Shown in pieces: positions 51,938 to 60,882 of a DNA stretch of 64,000 nucleotides (position 1 is the stretch's first letter; each line of letters begins with the position of its first letter). The stretch comes from VBDM01 sp035499735 (lineage in GTDB: Bacteria > Pseudomonadota > Gammaproteobacteria > Burkholderiales > SG8-39): NCBI GenBank assembly GCA_035499735.1, contig DATJYC010000043.1, forward strand, positions 22,631 to 86,630, read 5' to 3'. Under the pieces are notes generated by a model. That model made no database searches, was not told where the DNA came from, and worked only from the letters and a program-made list of their open reading frames with translations. Made by a program: the position numbers and the translations under genes.

Positions 51938-52288
51938 TCAGTGCTGCCCGAGCAACCGCTCCGCCGAATGCGCGCCGCGGTACAGCGCCCAGGCCGCGAA
52001 CACCACGAACAGTGCGCCGACGGTCGCGGTATTCCGCGCGATCAGGAATCTGGACGCGAACTGCAGCGCCCAGGGCGACACGATCAGCCAGGTCCCGAGC
52101 AGTATCTCGAGGACCTCCTTCCAGTACCTGGGCACCGAGGCCGCGAACGCCGCCAGCGCGAACAGCACGGCGCCGAACGCCCATGCGTTGCGCGCCGCCG
52201 CCTCGTGAACGTAGCCCAGAGCCCAGGGCGAGACGAACAGCCACGCCGCGAGCAGCATGTTGATTATTTCCTGCCATCGCCGAGTCAT
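51938..52288 (-). CDS. SPW repeat membrane protein
   Basis: A 116-residue protein with four hydrophobic helices and two copies of the SPW repeat (MLLAAWLFVSPWALGY and ILLGTWLIVSPWALQF). This two-copy pattern is the whole basis of the SPW family, whose function is unknown. It is a single gene. Confidence 0.85.
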   Translation of the reverse strand: MTRRWQEIINMLLAAWLFVSPWALGYVHEAAARNAWAFGAVLFALAAFAASVPRYWKEVLEILLGTWLIVSPWALQFASRFLIARNTATVGALFVVFAAWALYRGAHSAERLLGQH

Positions 52289-52421
52289 GGTGCACCTCTT
52301 GAAAGCTGTTGAACCCGAAACGTTCGACTTCGCCGGCGGACCCGAGGTTCCGGGCGGGAAAACATATCGGGAACGCGCGATCCTTAATCGCCGCTTAAGA
52401 ATCGGCGCGCAACATCGCGGA

Positions 52422-53360
52422 TCACCGGTCGGACGCTTCGCGATACGCCGCCCGCACGGCGCCGGGCAGGCGCGTCCCGGCGTCGGGATAGCGCGCCTTC
52501 GCCTCCGCGGCGACCGCCTCCAGCGCCTGGTCGACCGTCCTGCCCTCGCTCTTGAGCGCGGCGGTGCGCGCGCGCACGAACGCCAGGTAATCGCGATAGC
52601 TCCTGATGAAGCCCGCGTCGCCCAACGGCCCGTGGCTGGGCACGATGATCCGCGGATGCAGCGCGTCGAAGGCATCCAGGCTCGCGAGCCAGGTCTTCAC
52701 GCTCGACGCGGGGCTCGCGAACGCCGGCGCCGCCTTCATCGCGATGTCGCCCGAGAACAGGACGCCTTCGCCTTCCACCCAGATCGCCGTATCGCCCCGC
52801 GTGTGATTCGGCCCCATCGCGATCAGCCGCGCCTTCACGCCGCCCAGGTCGAGGGCGCGCTCCTTGTCGAAGATCTCGTCCGCCTTGCGGAATTCCGCTC
52901 CCTCCAGCAGTTGCGCCATCGCGGGCGAGCGGCTCCGGAAGATATCGGCCGTCTTCATACCCTCCGAGGCGATCTCGTCGACCTGCGCCCGCGCGCGAAC
53001 CATCTTCGTGGACGCGGGGAAGGCCTGCGCACCGAGATCGTGCTCGGGGTGCACGTGCGTCGTCACCAGGTAGAGCGGCCTGTCGCCGCTCACCTTGCGC
53101 ACCTCGCGCAGCACCGTCTCGCCGTTCTGCCGGCCCAGGCCGGTATCGACGACGAGCGTCGCGCGCGTGCCGACGATGATTCCCACGTTGGGCACGCCCG
53201 GCACGCTGAAGTCCGGAATCACGTACACGTGCGCGGAGATCTTCTCCGTCGCGCCCTCCTTCACCAGCGGGCCGCTCGTGACGAGCTGCTGCGCGCCGGC
53301 CTGGGCCGCGAGGATCAGGCCCGGCAACACGCTGCCGATCGCCAGGTGAACGCCCCTCAT
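52422..53360 (-). CDS. exported MBL-fold metallo-hydrolase
   Basis: A 312-residue protein with signal peptide (GSVLPGLILAAQAGAQ). The metallo-beta-lactamase fold is shown by VDTGLG, the metal motif TTHVHPEHDLGA, then MGPNHTRGD and VLFSGDIAMK, with VPSHGPLG near the end. The motif has Glu where HxHxDH normally has Asp. Members of this group occur beside quinoproteins and sulfur-oxidation genes. Substrate unknown. It starts 10 nt after the SDR gene stop. Confidence 0.82.
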   Translation of the reverse strand: MRGVHLAIGSVLPGLILAAQAGAQQLVTSGPLVKEGATEKISAHVYVIPDFSVPGVPNVGIIVGTRATLVVDTGLGRQNGETVLREVRKVSGDRPLYLVTTHVHPEHDLGAQAFPASTKMVRARAQVDEIASEGMKTADIFRSRSPAMAQLLEGAEFRKADEIFDKERALDLGGVKARLIAMGPNHTRGDTAIWVEGEGVLFSGDIAMKAAPAFASPASSVKTWLASLDAFDALHPRIIVPSHGPLGDAGFIRSYRDYLAFVRARTAALKSEGRTVDQALEAVAAEAKARYPDAGTRLPGAVRAAYREASDR

Positions 53361-53370
53361 GATCCCCCGC

Positions 53371-54105
53371 CTAGACGCAGCGCGCGCCGTCGACCTCGAT
53401 GCACACGCCGCTCACCATCGCGGCCTCGTCGGAGGCGAGGTAGAGGCAGGCGTTCGCCACGTCGAGCGGCGTCGAGAAGCGCCCGAGCGGGATGGTGGCG
53501 AGGAAGCGCTCCTTCGCCTCGTCGCTCAGCGTCCCGCCGGCGAACTCCGCCGAGAGCCCGGTGCCCGGGCTGAACACCGGGTTCACGCAGTTGACCCGGA
53601 TCCCGTCCGGGCCGAATTCCGCGGCCATCGACTTCGACATGATGATCACCGCGCCCTTCGAGCTGTTGTACACGGTGAGCCCGGGCCTGGGGCGCACGCC
53701 GGCGGTCGATGCGATGTTGACGAAGCAGCCGCCGCCGCGCTTGCGGAAGACGGGCACGGCGTGGATCGCAGAGAGGTAGACGCTCTTCACGTTGACGGCG
53801 TAGACGCGATCGAACTCTGCCTCGCTCACCTCCAGATACGGCTTGCTGCGGTGCGTCCAGCCGGCGTTGTTGACAACGATGTCGAGACTCGCACCGGCCT
53901 CCCGCACGAGGCGCGCCCAGTCGTCGCCCTTCGTGACGTCGCCCTGCACGAACCGGCCGCCGATCTCGCGCGCGATCTTCTCTCCGCGGTCGGAAACATC
54001 GTTCACCACCACCCTCGCGCCTTCCTCGGCGAAGCGCTTCGCGATCCCGGCGCCGAAGCCGGAGCCCGCGCCAGTGACGATCGCCGTCTTGTCCTTCAGT
54101 CGCAT
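53371..54105 (-). CDS. SDR family oxidoreductase
   Basis: A 244-residue short-chain dehydrogenase with all catalytic parts: TGAGSGFGAGIAKRF (cofactor), NNAGWTH, ASTAGVRPRPG and YNSSKGAVI (YxxxK), and NPVFSPG. The ATG at 54105 is used; the codon before it is a TTG. The pattern is close to glucose-1-dehydrogenase-like or 3-hydroxyacyl dehydrogenases. It is 10 nt upstream of the MBL gene and 10 nt downstream of the TRAP permease gene, so the three are probably one operon. Confidence 0.88.
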   Translation of the reverse strand: MRLKDKTAIVTGAGSGFGAGIAKRFAEEGARVVVNDVSDRGEKIAREIGGRFVQGDVTKGDDWARLVREAGASLDIVVNNAGWTHRSKPYLEVSEAEFDRVYAVNVKSVYLSAIHAVPVFRKRGGGCFVNIASTAGVRPRPGLTVYNSSKGAVIIMSKSMAAEFGPDGIRVNCVNPVFSPGTGLSAEFAGGTLSDEAKERFLATIPLGRFSTPLDVANACLYLASDEAAMVSGVCIEVDGARCV

Positions 54106-54115
54106 CAACAGGGGC

Positions 54116-56065
54116 TCAAGCGCGCGCTTCAGCAGTCGCGCTCGCAGCGGAAATCCGCCGCCGCACGAGCCAGTAGGCGATGATCATCCCCAGGGGTACG
54201 CAGGTGAGCGCCGCCACCCGCTCGCTCGGATGCAGCAGGACGACCATGGCGAGCGCGGCGAGCGCTCCCCGCAGCCCCAGATCGACGACCGGGCGCTCGG
54301 AGAACCGCGCCTGGAGGCTGAAGGTGATCCCGATGGTGGCGACGAGGATCAGCGCTGCGGCGCCGAGCTGGGCCGTACCGGGCTCGATGACGAGCTCCGG
54401 CCTGACGAACACGCCGGCCATGAGCGTGAACAGCGAAACGCAGATCTGCAGCGCCCGGCTCAGCGTTTGCCCGAACGGAGCGCCGGCGATCTTCGACGTC
54501 ACCGCCGCGACCAGCGACGTCGGCGGCGTCAGCTCGCCCCAGACCGCGAGGAAGAACGCGAAGAAGTGCACTACCCACGGGTTCACCCCGACGCTGATCA
54601 TCGGCGGCACGATCACCAGGGCGGCGATGATGTAGGTCGGCGCGGGCGGCAGCCCGGTCCCGAGCACCGCGCCGAAGACGAAGGCCATCAGCACCATCGC
54701 GGCGAGGTTCACCCCGGCCGCATCCATCAGCAGCGAGCCCATCTTGGTCGGAACGCCGGTGATGACCAACGCTCCGGTCATGATCGACAGCGTGGCGAGC
54801 AGCAACGCCAGGTCGGCGGTCATCTCGGTGTAGGTGTCGACGAACCGCGCGAGCGGCTCGACGAGCGCGCGGAGCGACAGGCGGCGCGACCACAGCAAGG
54901 CCGCCACGTTCACGGCGAAGAGCACGCTGGCGACGGCCACGAACACATAGAGCGCGGCGAACATCGGCGCGAGATGCCACACCGCCATGAGGCCGACCAG
55001 GCCGCTGATGACCGCGGCGAAGGCGCCGATGTTCGTCCAGTCCTTCCAGGTCATGCCCTCGATGTTCAGGGCGACGGCGTGCGTGCGGTTGCGCAGCGAC
55101 AGCAGGTAGACCGACACGGCGACGGTGGCGTAATAGATGATCGCCGGCACGTAGCCGCGCGCCACGACGTCGAAATAGCTGACGCCCATGAACTCGGCCA
55201 TGAGGAAAGCCGAGACGCCCATGACCGGCGGCATCAGCTGCCCGCCGAGCGACGAGGCCGATTCGATCGCGGCGGCCGTCGCGCGCGGCATGCCCGCGCC
55301 GATCATCGCCGGGATGGTGGCCGTGCCGATGGTGATCGCGTTGGCCGCGCCGCTGCCGCTCACCGTCCCGACCAGCATCGACCCGACCACCGCCGACTGC
55401 GGCAGCGCGTGCGCCGAGCGCACCGCGACCCGCTTGGTGGCGCGGAGCAGGGAGTCGATGCAGCCGTAGGCGCGCAGCGCGCTCAGCACCAGAAGGAACG
55501 AGCCGATCACGGTCAGCGCGATCTGAGGCAGCCGCGCGAAGATTCCGGTGGACATCTCGACGCTCGCTGCGCTCACGATGCGCGACCAGGGGAGGCCCGC
55601 GTGATAGAACATGCCGGGCACCAGATAGCCGTACACGGCGTACAGCATGAGCGCGACGTTCAGAATGAACAGCGTCATGTGACGCTTGCGCGCGTATTCC
55701 ATGACGAGCGCGACCATCGCGCCCCCCAGGAACAGATCGGCCGGGTCCCACATTCCGGCGCGCACCGTGCCGAGGTCCATATACTCCACGCGCATATACA
55801 CCGAGACGGCGATGCAGACGGCCACGTAGGCGGCGGCGATGGCGTAGTTCGCCGCCGCAGGCAGGCGCGGATACAGATCGTCCTTGCGCAGCGCGTCCAG
55901 GGTGAAGAGGACGAATGTGAAGGGGATCAGCGTCATCGCCAGCAGCGTCGGGCCACCAGAGCTGGTGACGTAGTACCAGAAGAGGTAGAGAAAGAAGAGC
56001 GTCGCGGCGGCGTAGTACAGGCGGTCGACCACGACGCGCCGGCGGCTGGAAGCGGCTGACTCCAT
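54116..56065 (-). CDS. TRAP transporter fused permease (TAXI type)
   Basis: A 649-residue membrane protein that joins the small and large TRAP permease subunits. About four helices at the N-terminus are followed by a large-subunit region with GTVSGSGAANAITIGTATIP and SASSLGGQLMPPVMGVSAFL, both family hallmarks. It imports a carboxylate with a sodium gradient, using the TAXI binding protein encoded 29 nt upstream. The substrate is unknown; operon partners are an SDR and an MBL-fold protein. Confidence 0.9.
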   Translation of the reverse strand: MESAASSRRRVVVDRLYYAAATLFFLYLFWYYVTSSGGPTLLAMTLIPFTFVLFTLDALRKDDLYPRLPAAANYAIAAAYVAVCIAVSVYMRVEYMDLGTVRAGMWDPADLFLGGAMVALVMEYARKRHMTLFILNVALMLYAVYGYLVPGMFYHAGLPWSRIVSAASVEMSTGIFARLPQIALTVIGSFLLVLSALRAYGCIDSLLRATKRVAVRSAHALPQSAVVGSMLVGTVSGSGAANAITIGTATIPAMIGAGMPRATAAAIESASSLGGQLMPPVMGVSAFLMAEFMGVSYFDVVARGYVPAIIYYATVAVSVYLLSLRNRTHAVALNIEGMTWKDWTNIGAFAAVISGLVGLMAVWHLAPMFAALYVFVAVASVLFAVNVAALLWSRRLSLRALVEPLARFVDTYTEMTADLALLLATLSIMTGALVITGVPTKMGSLLMDAAGVNLAAMVLMAFVFGAVLGTGLPPAPTYIIAALVIVPPMISVGVNPWVVHFFAFFLAVWGELTPPTSLVAAVTSKIAGAPFGQTLSRALQICVSLFTLMAGVFVRPELVIEPGTAQLGAAALILVATIGITFSLQARFSERPVVDLGLRGALAALAMVVLLHPSERVAALTCVPLGMIIAYWLVRRRISAASATAEARA

Positions 56066-56094
56066 TGTGCTCACCCCGTCGGTCGGTTGCCGGC

Positions 56095-57114
56095 CTACTT
56101 CGCGATCCGGCCGTCCCACTTCGTTTCCCAGACCCCTTTCTCGCGCATGTACCTCGCGAGCCCCGGGTGAATCGGCACGAGATCCCACGACGATTCGACG
56201 CCGCGCCGCTGAAAGCCCGCCATGTTCTGGGCGATCTGCGCGAATCCCGAGTCGGCCTTGGCCAGCTCGGGCGCGTGCTGCTCGATGAGCTTCAGCATCT
56301 GGTAGACGTCTTCCGCCGGGATCTCGAGGCCCACGTCGAAGCCGAAATAGAACGGCAGCTCGACCACCTTCTTGACGTGCACGTCCCTCTTGAACACCGA
56401 AGGGTCGAGCTCGACCACGCTGAATTTCTGCTTCTCGAGCTTGGCGATCTCGGCCGCGCTCGGATTCAGCGCCGCCCAGTCGGCCGCGAGCGAGGCTTCG
56501 GTGATCCAGGGAGCCGGGGTCTTCTCGGCGCCGGTATAGATGCACATGGCGTCGATGGCGCCCGAGGCGAGCTGAGACCCCGCCGTGGACAGATCGAGCT
56601 GCACGTACTCGAACTTGATGTCGAGCGCGGCGAGCGCCCGCTCGAGCTGGGCGCGCACGTCGAAGGGCAACGGACAGGTGAACACGCGCTTGCCGGCGAG
56701 ATCGGACCAGGACTTGTATTTGTCCTGGTTCCGCGCCAGGATCCCCAGCGTCCCCTCGATCGTGAACGCCCAGAAGGACTGCACCGGCATGCGCTTGATG
56801 TGCGACTTGAAGCCCTTGAAGCGCAGGGAGTCGGTCGCGAGCTCGTGGAAAGCGATGTCGGAGCCGTAGAAGGCGTCGTATTCGCCGGTGGCATAGCCCT
56901 TGACGGTCGTCACTGCCCCGGGCGTGGGCAGCACCGTGATGCGGTACTTCGGCATGGCGTGGTTCAGGAAATCGGCCAGCACGACCAGAGACTTGTGGCC
57001 GACCGAGCCGACCGGGCCGGTTCCCCAGCGGATGTCCTTCACCTGGGACCACGCCGGGGCGCTGAGCGCCCCCATCAAGACGACAGCGAGCGCCGCGAAT
57101 GCGCGCTTGAGCAT
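56095..57114 (-). CDS. TAXI-type TRAP solute-binding protein
   Basis: A 339-residue exported binding protein with signal peptide (LAVVLMGALSAPAWSQ), starting at the ATG at 57114. Family features include DIRWGTGPVGSVGHKSL, the KGYATGEYDAFYGSD segment and the closing HPGLARYMREKGVW. It works with the fused permease just downstream. A sigma70-like promoter with an internal near-palindrome is visible about 85-113 nt upstream. Confidence 0.88.
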   Translation of the reverse strand: MLKRAFAALAVVLMGALSAPAWSQVKDIRWGTGPVGSVGHKSLVVLADFLNHAMPKYRITVLPTPGAVTTVKGYATGEYDAFYGSDIAFHELATDSLRFKGFKSHIKRMPVQSFWAFTIEGTLGILARNQDKYKSWSDLAGKRVFTCPLPFDVRAQLERALAALDIKFEYVQLDLSTAGSQLASGAIDAMCIYTGAEKTPAPWITEASLAADWAALNPSAAEIAKLEKQKFSVVELDPSVFKRDVHVKKVVELPFYFGFDVGLEIPAEDVYQMLKLIEQHAPELAKADSGFAQIAQNMAGFQRRGVESSWDLVPIHPGLARYMREKGVWETKWDGRIAK

Positions 57115-57198
57115 AGGATCCTCCTCGATAGAATCCCTCCCTCACCCGGGTCGAGCGAACATCGCCCGCCCTGGCTTGTCGTCGCTTGTGCCTCGCGA

Positions 57199-57227
57199 AC
57201 TATCCGCCAATCCAACCGGTTTGGCAA
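57199..57227 (-). promoter_or_regulatory. putative promoter with palindrome upstream of the TAXI-TRAP operon
   Basis: On the minus strand TTGCCA (57227-57222) and GATAGT (57204-57199) are separated by 17 nt. The spacer contains CCAAACCGGTTGG, a near-perfect palindrome that could bind a repressor. Confidence 0.4.
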
Positions 57228-57241
57228 ACTCTGCCCGTGTC

Positions 57242-58513
57242 CTACGCGAGCAGCTCGCGAGGGTCGACGATCTTCCCGGCGATCGCGGCCGCGGCCACCG
57301 TATATGGAGAGCCGAGGTAGATCTGCGCGGAGGCGGCCCCCATGCGGCCCTTGAAGTTGCGCGCCGTGGTGGAGATCGCGACCGTGTTCTCGGGCAGCAG
57401 ATAGTTGCCGTACCCTGCGCAGGCGCCGCAGGCATTGGGCAGCAGCTCGGCCCCCGCGTCGAGGAGCGCGGCAAGCGTGCCCTCGGCGCGCGCGGTCGCC
57501 TGGTCTCTCGCGGAGGCCGGCGCCACCTGAATCCGCACGCCCCTCGCGCCGCGCCGGCCTTTCAGCACCGCCGCCGCCATGCGCAGGTCCTCGAGCTTCG
57601 CGCCGGTGCAGGCGCCGATGTAGGCGAGGTCGACTTTCGTTCCGGCAAACTCGCCGACGGGCCTTGAGTTCGCCGGGCTGTGGGGCGCGGCGACCTGGGG
57701 CGCGAGCTGGTCCGCGTCCATGCGGTGCCGCTCGAGGAGCGCCGCATCCGGGTCCCCCTGCCAGGTGCGCGTGTCCACGTCGCGCGCGCCGCGGGCCTCC
57801 AGCCATTCGCGCGTGGCGTCGTCGGGGGCGATGAGCCCCGTCTGTCCGCCGAGCTCGGCGGTCATGTTCGCGAGCGTCATGCGCTCCTGCATCGGCAGGG
57901 CGGACACTCCGCTTCCCGAGTACTCGACCGCCTCGTACTTTCCCCCGTCCAGACCGAGGCGCGCGATGATCGCGAGCATCATGTCCTTGGCGGCGACGCC
58001 GCGCGAAAGCCGCCCGCGCCATTCGATGCGGATGGTGTGCGGCACGCGCAGCCAGATCTCGCCCGTGACGAGCACCCCGGCCATCTCGGTCGAGCCGACG
58101 CCGAACATGTAGGCGCCGAAAGCGCCGCCCGTGGGCGAATGGCTGTCGCCGCCGACCGCGAACATGCCGGGCTTGAGGTAGCCGTTCTCGGGCAGCACCA
58201 CGTGGCAGATGCCTTCGCCGTCGTGGAAGCGCGAGACGCCCGCCTCTGTTGCCCAGTCGCGCGCGATACGGATGATCCTGCGGCTTTCCTCGTCGTTCGC
58301 CGGCAGGTAGTGGTCGGTGGCGAGCACCACCTTGTCCGGGTCCCACACCTTCGCGCCGAGCTTCTCCAGCATCGGCTTCACGCGCCGCGGCCCGCCCGAG
58401 TCGTGCATCATCGCGAGATCGACCTTGCAGGTGACAACCTCGCCCGGCGTGACCGTGGTCTTTCCTGCGGCGCGGGCAACGATCTTCTGTGCGAGCGTTT
58501 GCGGCATCGTCAC
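57242..58513 (-). CDS. LeuC-like large subunit of an aconitase-family hydratase
   Basis: A 423-residue protein of the 3-isopropylmalate dehydratase large-subunit type. Seen are TPGEVVTCKVDLAMMHD, FAVGGDSHSPTGGAFGAY and the cluster cysteines in YIGACTGAKLEDL and PNACGACAGYGNY. The start is a GTG overlapping the LivF stop by 4 nt; an ATG six bases on is the alternative. The small subunit is not adjacent; the only one seen is at 50628. Coupling to a branched-chain amino-acid-type ABC transporter suggests that it acts on the imported compound. Confidence 0.85.
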   Translation of the reverse strand: MTMPQTLAQKIVARAAGKTTVTPGEVVTCKVDLAMMHDSGGPRRVKPMLEKLGAKVWDPDKVVLATDHYLPANDEESRRIIRIARDWATEAGVSRFHDGEGICHVVLPENGYLKPGMFAVGGDSHSPTGGAFGAYMFGVGSTEMAGVLVTGEIWLRVPHTIRIEWRGRLSRGVAAKDMMLAIIARLGLDGGKYEAVEYSGSGVSALPMQERMTLANMTAELGGQTGLIAPDDATREWLEARGARDVDTRTWQGDPDAALLERHRMDADQLAPQVAAPHSPANSRPVGEFAGTKVDLAYIGACTGAKLEDLRMAAAVLKGRRGARGVRIQVAPASARDQATARAEGTLAALLDAGAELLPNACGACAGYGNYLLPENTVAISTTARNFKGRMGAASAQIYLGSPYTVAAAAIAGKIVDPRELLA

Positions 58514-59211
58514 ATTCCCAGGTACGCGCGCCTCAGCTCCGGCCGCGCGAGCAGCTCGGCCGGGGTGCCGTGGAACGCGCAGGCTCCATTTTCCAGCACA
58601 TAGGCGCGGCGCGCGACTTCAAGCGACTGCGCGACGTTCTGCTCGACGAGCAGGATCGAAAGGCCTTCCGCGTTGAGCCTGCCGATCAGCGCGAACATTT
58701 CCTCGACGAGGACCGGGGCGAGCCCCAGCGAGGGCTCGTCCAGGATCAGCAGGCGCGGCTCGGTCATCAGGGCCCGCCCGATCGCGAGCATCTGCTGCTC
58801 GCCGCCCGATAGGGTGCCTGCGCGCTGTGATTGCCTTTCCGCAAGTCTCGGGAATGTTCCGAATGCGCGCTCGAGGTTGCGTCCGCGGTTCGCCCGGCCG
58901 CGCCGGTAGCCGCCGAGCAGCAGGTTCTCGCGCACGCTGAGGTCGGGGAACACGCGCCGGCCCTCGGGCACCTGCACGAGGCCTGCCGCGACGATGTCGG
59001 AGGCGCGCGAGCGCGCGATGTCGCCGCCGTCGAACTCGATGCTGCCGCCGAAAGCCGGCAGCAGCCCGCACACCGTGTTGTTGAAGGTCGACTTGCCCGC
59101 GCCGTTCGACCCGAGTATGGCGACGATCTCGCCCGCGCGGATCTCGAGGTCGACCCCGCGCAGGACCTCGACCGCGCCATAGCCGCCGCGGAGATTCCTG
59201 ACCTCAAGCAT
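58510..59211 (-). CDS. livF: ABC transporter ATPase, LivF type
   Basis: A 233-residue ATPase with Walker A GSNGAGKST, signature LSGGEQQ, Walker B LLILDEPSLGLAP and the HAAT-type end RPELRRAYLGM. It is the second ATPase of a branched-chain-amino-acid-type importer. Overlap with LivG is 8 nt and with the LeuC-like gene 4 nt. Confidence 0.92.
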   Translation of the reverse strand: MLEVRNLRGGYGAVEVLRGVDLEIRAGEIVAILGSNGAGKSTFNNTVCGLLPAFGGSIEFDGGDIARSRASDIVAAGLVQVPEGRRVFPDLSVRENLLLGGYRRGRANRGRNLERAFGTFPRLAERQSQRAGTLSGGEQQMLAIGRALMTEPRLLILDEPSLGLAPVLVEEMFALIGRLNAEGLSILLVEQNVAQSLEVARRAYVLENGACAFHGTPAELLARPELRRAYLGM

Positions 59212-59932
59212 GGACGGCTCTCGCTGCGCGGCGGCCGAGGTAGGCCTCGATCACGCGCTCGTCCGCGGCGACCTGCGCGGGCGTCCCCTCCGCGATCAGC
59301 CGCCCCTCGTTCAGCACCAGCACTCGCTCGGCGAGGCTCATCACCGCCTGCATCACGTGCTCGATCATGAGCACGGTGACGCCCGAATCGCGGATGCCGC
59401 GGACCACCGGCAGCACGCCCGAGATCTCCCGCGGGTTCAAGCCCGCGAGCACCTCGTCGAGGAGCAGCAGCCTCGGCCCGGTGGCGAGAGCGCGCGCGAG
59501 CTCGAGGCGCTTCCGTCCGGCCACCGTGAGCGCGCCCGCCGGCATGTCGAGCAGCGGCGCGAGGCCCACGCGGGCCGCGACGCCCTCGGCGTGCGCGAGC
59601 GCCTCCCGCCGCGAGGCGCGCGCGAGATGGGATCCGACCGCGATGTTCTCGCGCACCGTCTGCGCCGCGAACGGCCGCACGATCTGGAAAGTGCGCGCGA
59701 GGCCGAGACGGCAGAGCCGGTGCGGTGCGACGCCCGTCGCGTCATTCCCGAAAAGGCGCACGCTGCCCGAGTCCGGAGCGAGGAATCCCGACACCACGCC
59801 GAACAGCGTCGTCTTCCCCGCTCCGTTCGGCCCGATCAGCGCCGTGATGCCGCCCGCCTCGACCGCCAGGCTCACGTTGTCGAGCGCGCACAGGCCGCCG
59901 AAGCCGATCGAGACGCCGCGCACCTCGAGCAT
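59204..59932 (-). CDS. livG: ABC transporter ATPase, LivG type
   Basis: A 242-residue ATPase with Walker A GPNGAGKTT, the LivG-type segment LARTFQIVRPFAAQTVREN, Walker B LLLLDEVLAGLNP and the end VIEAYLGRRA. The signature region reads LTVAGRKRLELARAL, without a clear LSGG, as is common in LivG. It overlaps the LivM stop by ATGA. Confidence 0.92.
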   Translation of the reverse strand: MLEVRGVSIGFGGLCALDNVSLAVEAGGITALIGPNGAGKTTLFGVVSGFLAPDSGSVRLFGNDATGVAPHRLCRLGLARTFQIVRPFAAQTVRENIAVGSHLARASRREALAHAEGVAARVGLAPLLDMPAGALTVAGRKRLELARALATGPRLLLLDEVLAGLNPREISGVLPVVRGIRDSGVTVLMIEHVMQAVMSLAERVLVLNEGRLIAEGTPAQVAADERVIEAYLGRRAARAVHA

Positions 59933-60882
59933 CAGGCGCTCCGCGCAGGTTCGCCGCGGCCGAAGAGGCCCGCCAGGCCGCGCGGCAGGAACATCACCAT
60001 GCCGACGAGAGCGAGGCCGTAGACGACGAGGCTCAGGCCCGGCACGTCGCCCGCGAGGTTGCGCGTCGCCTCGCCGAGCAGCTGCAGCACGGCGGCCCCG
60101 AGCAGCGGGCCGAACACCGTGCCCAGGCCCCCGACGATGGGCCCGAGCAGCGCTTCGACCGACACCGCCGGGCCGTAGGCGATGTGCGGATCGATGTAGT
60201 GGAAGTACTGGACATAGAAGACGCCGCCCGCGGCCATGAGCGCCGCCGACATCGCGATCGCGGCGAGCTTCACGCGGAACACGTCGACGCCGAGCGCGGC
60301 GGCCGAGTCCTCGCCGTCGCGCACCGCGGCGAGCCAGGCGCCGAAGCGCGAGCGCTTCAGCCACCAGGAAACGAGAAACCCCGCGAGGACGAGCGCGAGG
60401 ATCAGGTGGAGAAAGCCCGCCTTGCCCGCGAACTGCATGTCCGCGGCGGATTCCTTGAGCGGCAGCAGCAGCCCGACGCCGCCGCCCGTGAACGCGACCG
60501 AGTTCGCGAGGATGCGGAACACCTCGGCGAAAGCGAGCGTCACCAGCGCGAAGTACGAGCCGCGCAGCCCGTAGCGGAAGGAGAGCGCGCCCACGAGGAG
60601 CCCCGCTGCAGCCCCGAGCGCAACCGCCACAGGCAGCGCGAGCCAGGCGTTCAGCCCCAGGTGCACCTGAAGCGCTGCGCTGGCGTACGCGCCGGTGCCG
60701 AAGAAGAGCGCGTGGCCGAAGGAATACTGGCCGCCGAAGCCGGCGAGCAGGTTCCACGCCTGGCCGAGGAGCGTCGTATACAGCACCATGATGGCGAGGT
60801 TGAGCAGGAAGCCCGAAGCGACGAAGACCGGCAGCAGCGCAACCGCCAGCGCAAACGCCGCAATCGCCGCCAGCTCACGCAC
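59932..60882 (-). CDS. livM: ABC transporter permease, LivM type
   Basis: A 316-residue permease with 8-10 helices. The LivM hallmarks GFGGQYSFGHALFFGTGAYASAAL and SVEALLGPIVGGLGTVFGP are present. It overlaps LivH by 8 nt and LivG by 4 nt. Confidence 0.92.
   Translation of the reverse strand: MRELAAIAAFALAVALLPVFVASGFLLNLAIMVLYTTLLGQAWNLLAGFGGQYSFGHALFFGTGAYASAALQVHLGLNAWLALPVAVALGAAAGLLVGALSFRYGLRGSYFALVTLAFAEVFRILANSVAFTGGGVGLLLPLKESAADMQFAGKAGFLHLILALVLAGFLVSWWLKRSRFGAWLAAVRDGEDSAAALGVDVFRVKLAAIAMSAALMAAGGVFYVQYFHYIDPHIAYGPAVSVEALLGPIVGGLGTVFGPLLGAAVLQLLGEATRNLAGDVPGLSLVVYGLALVGMVMFLPRGLAGLFGRGEPARSA

Noticed and set aside
53843..56059. Plus-strand open frame of over 700 codons opposite the TRAP permease
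   Set aside because: It is rich in Arg, His, Asp and Glu from the complement of hydrophobic codons and has no start context or homology that I recognise.
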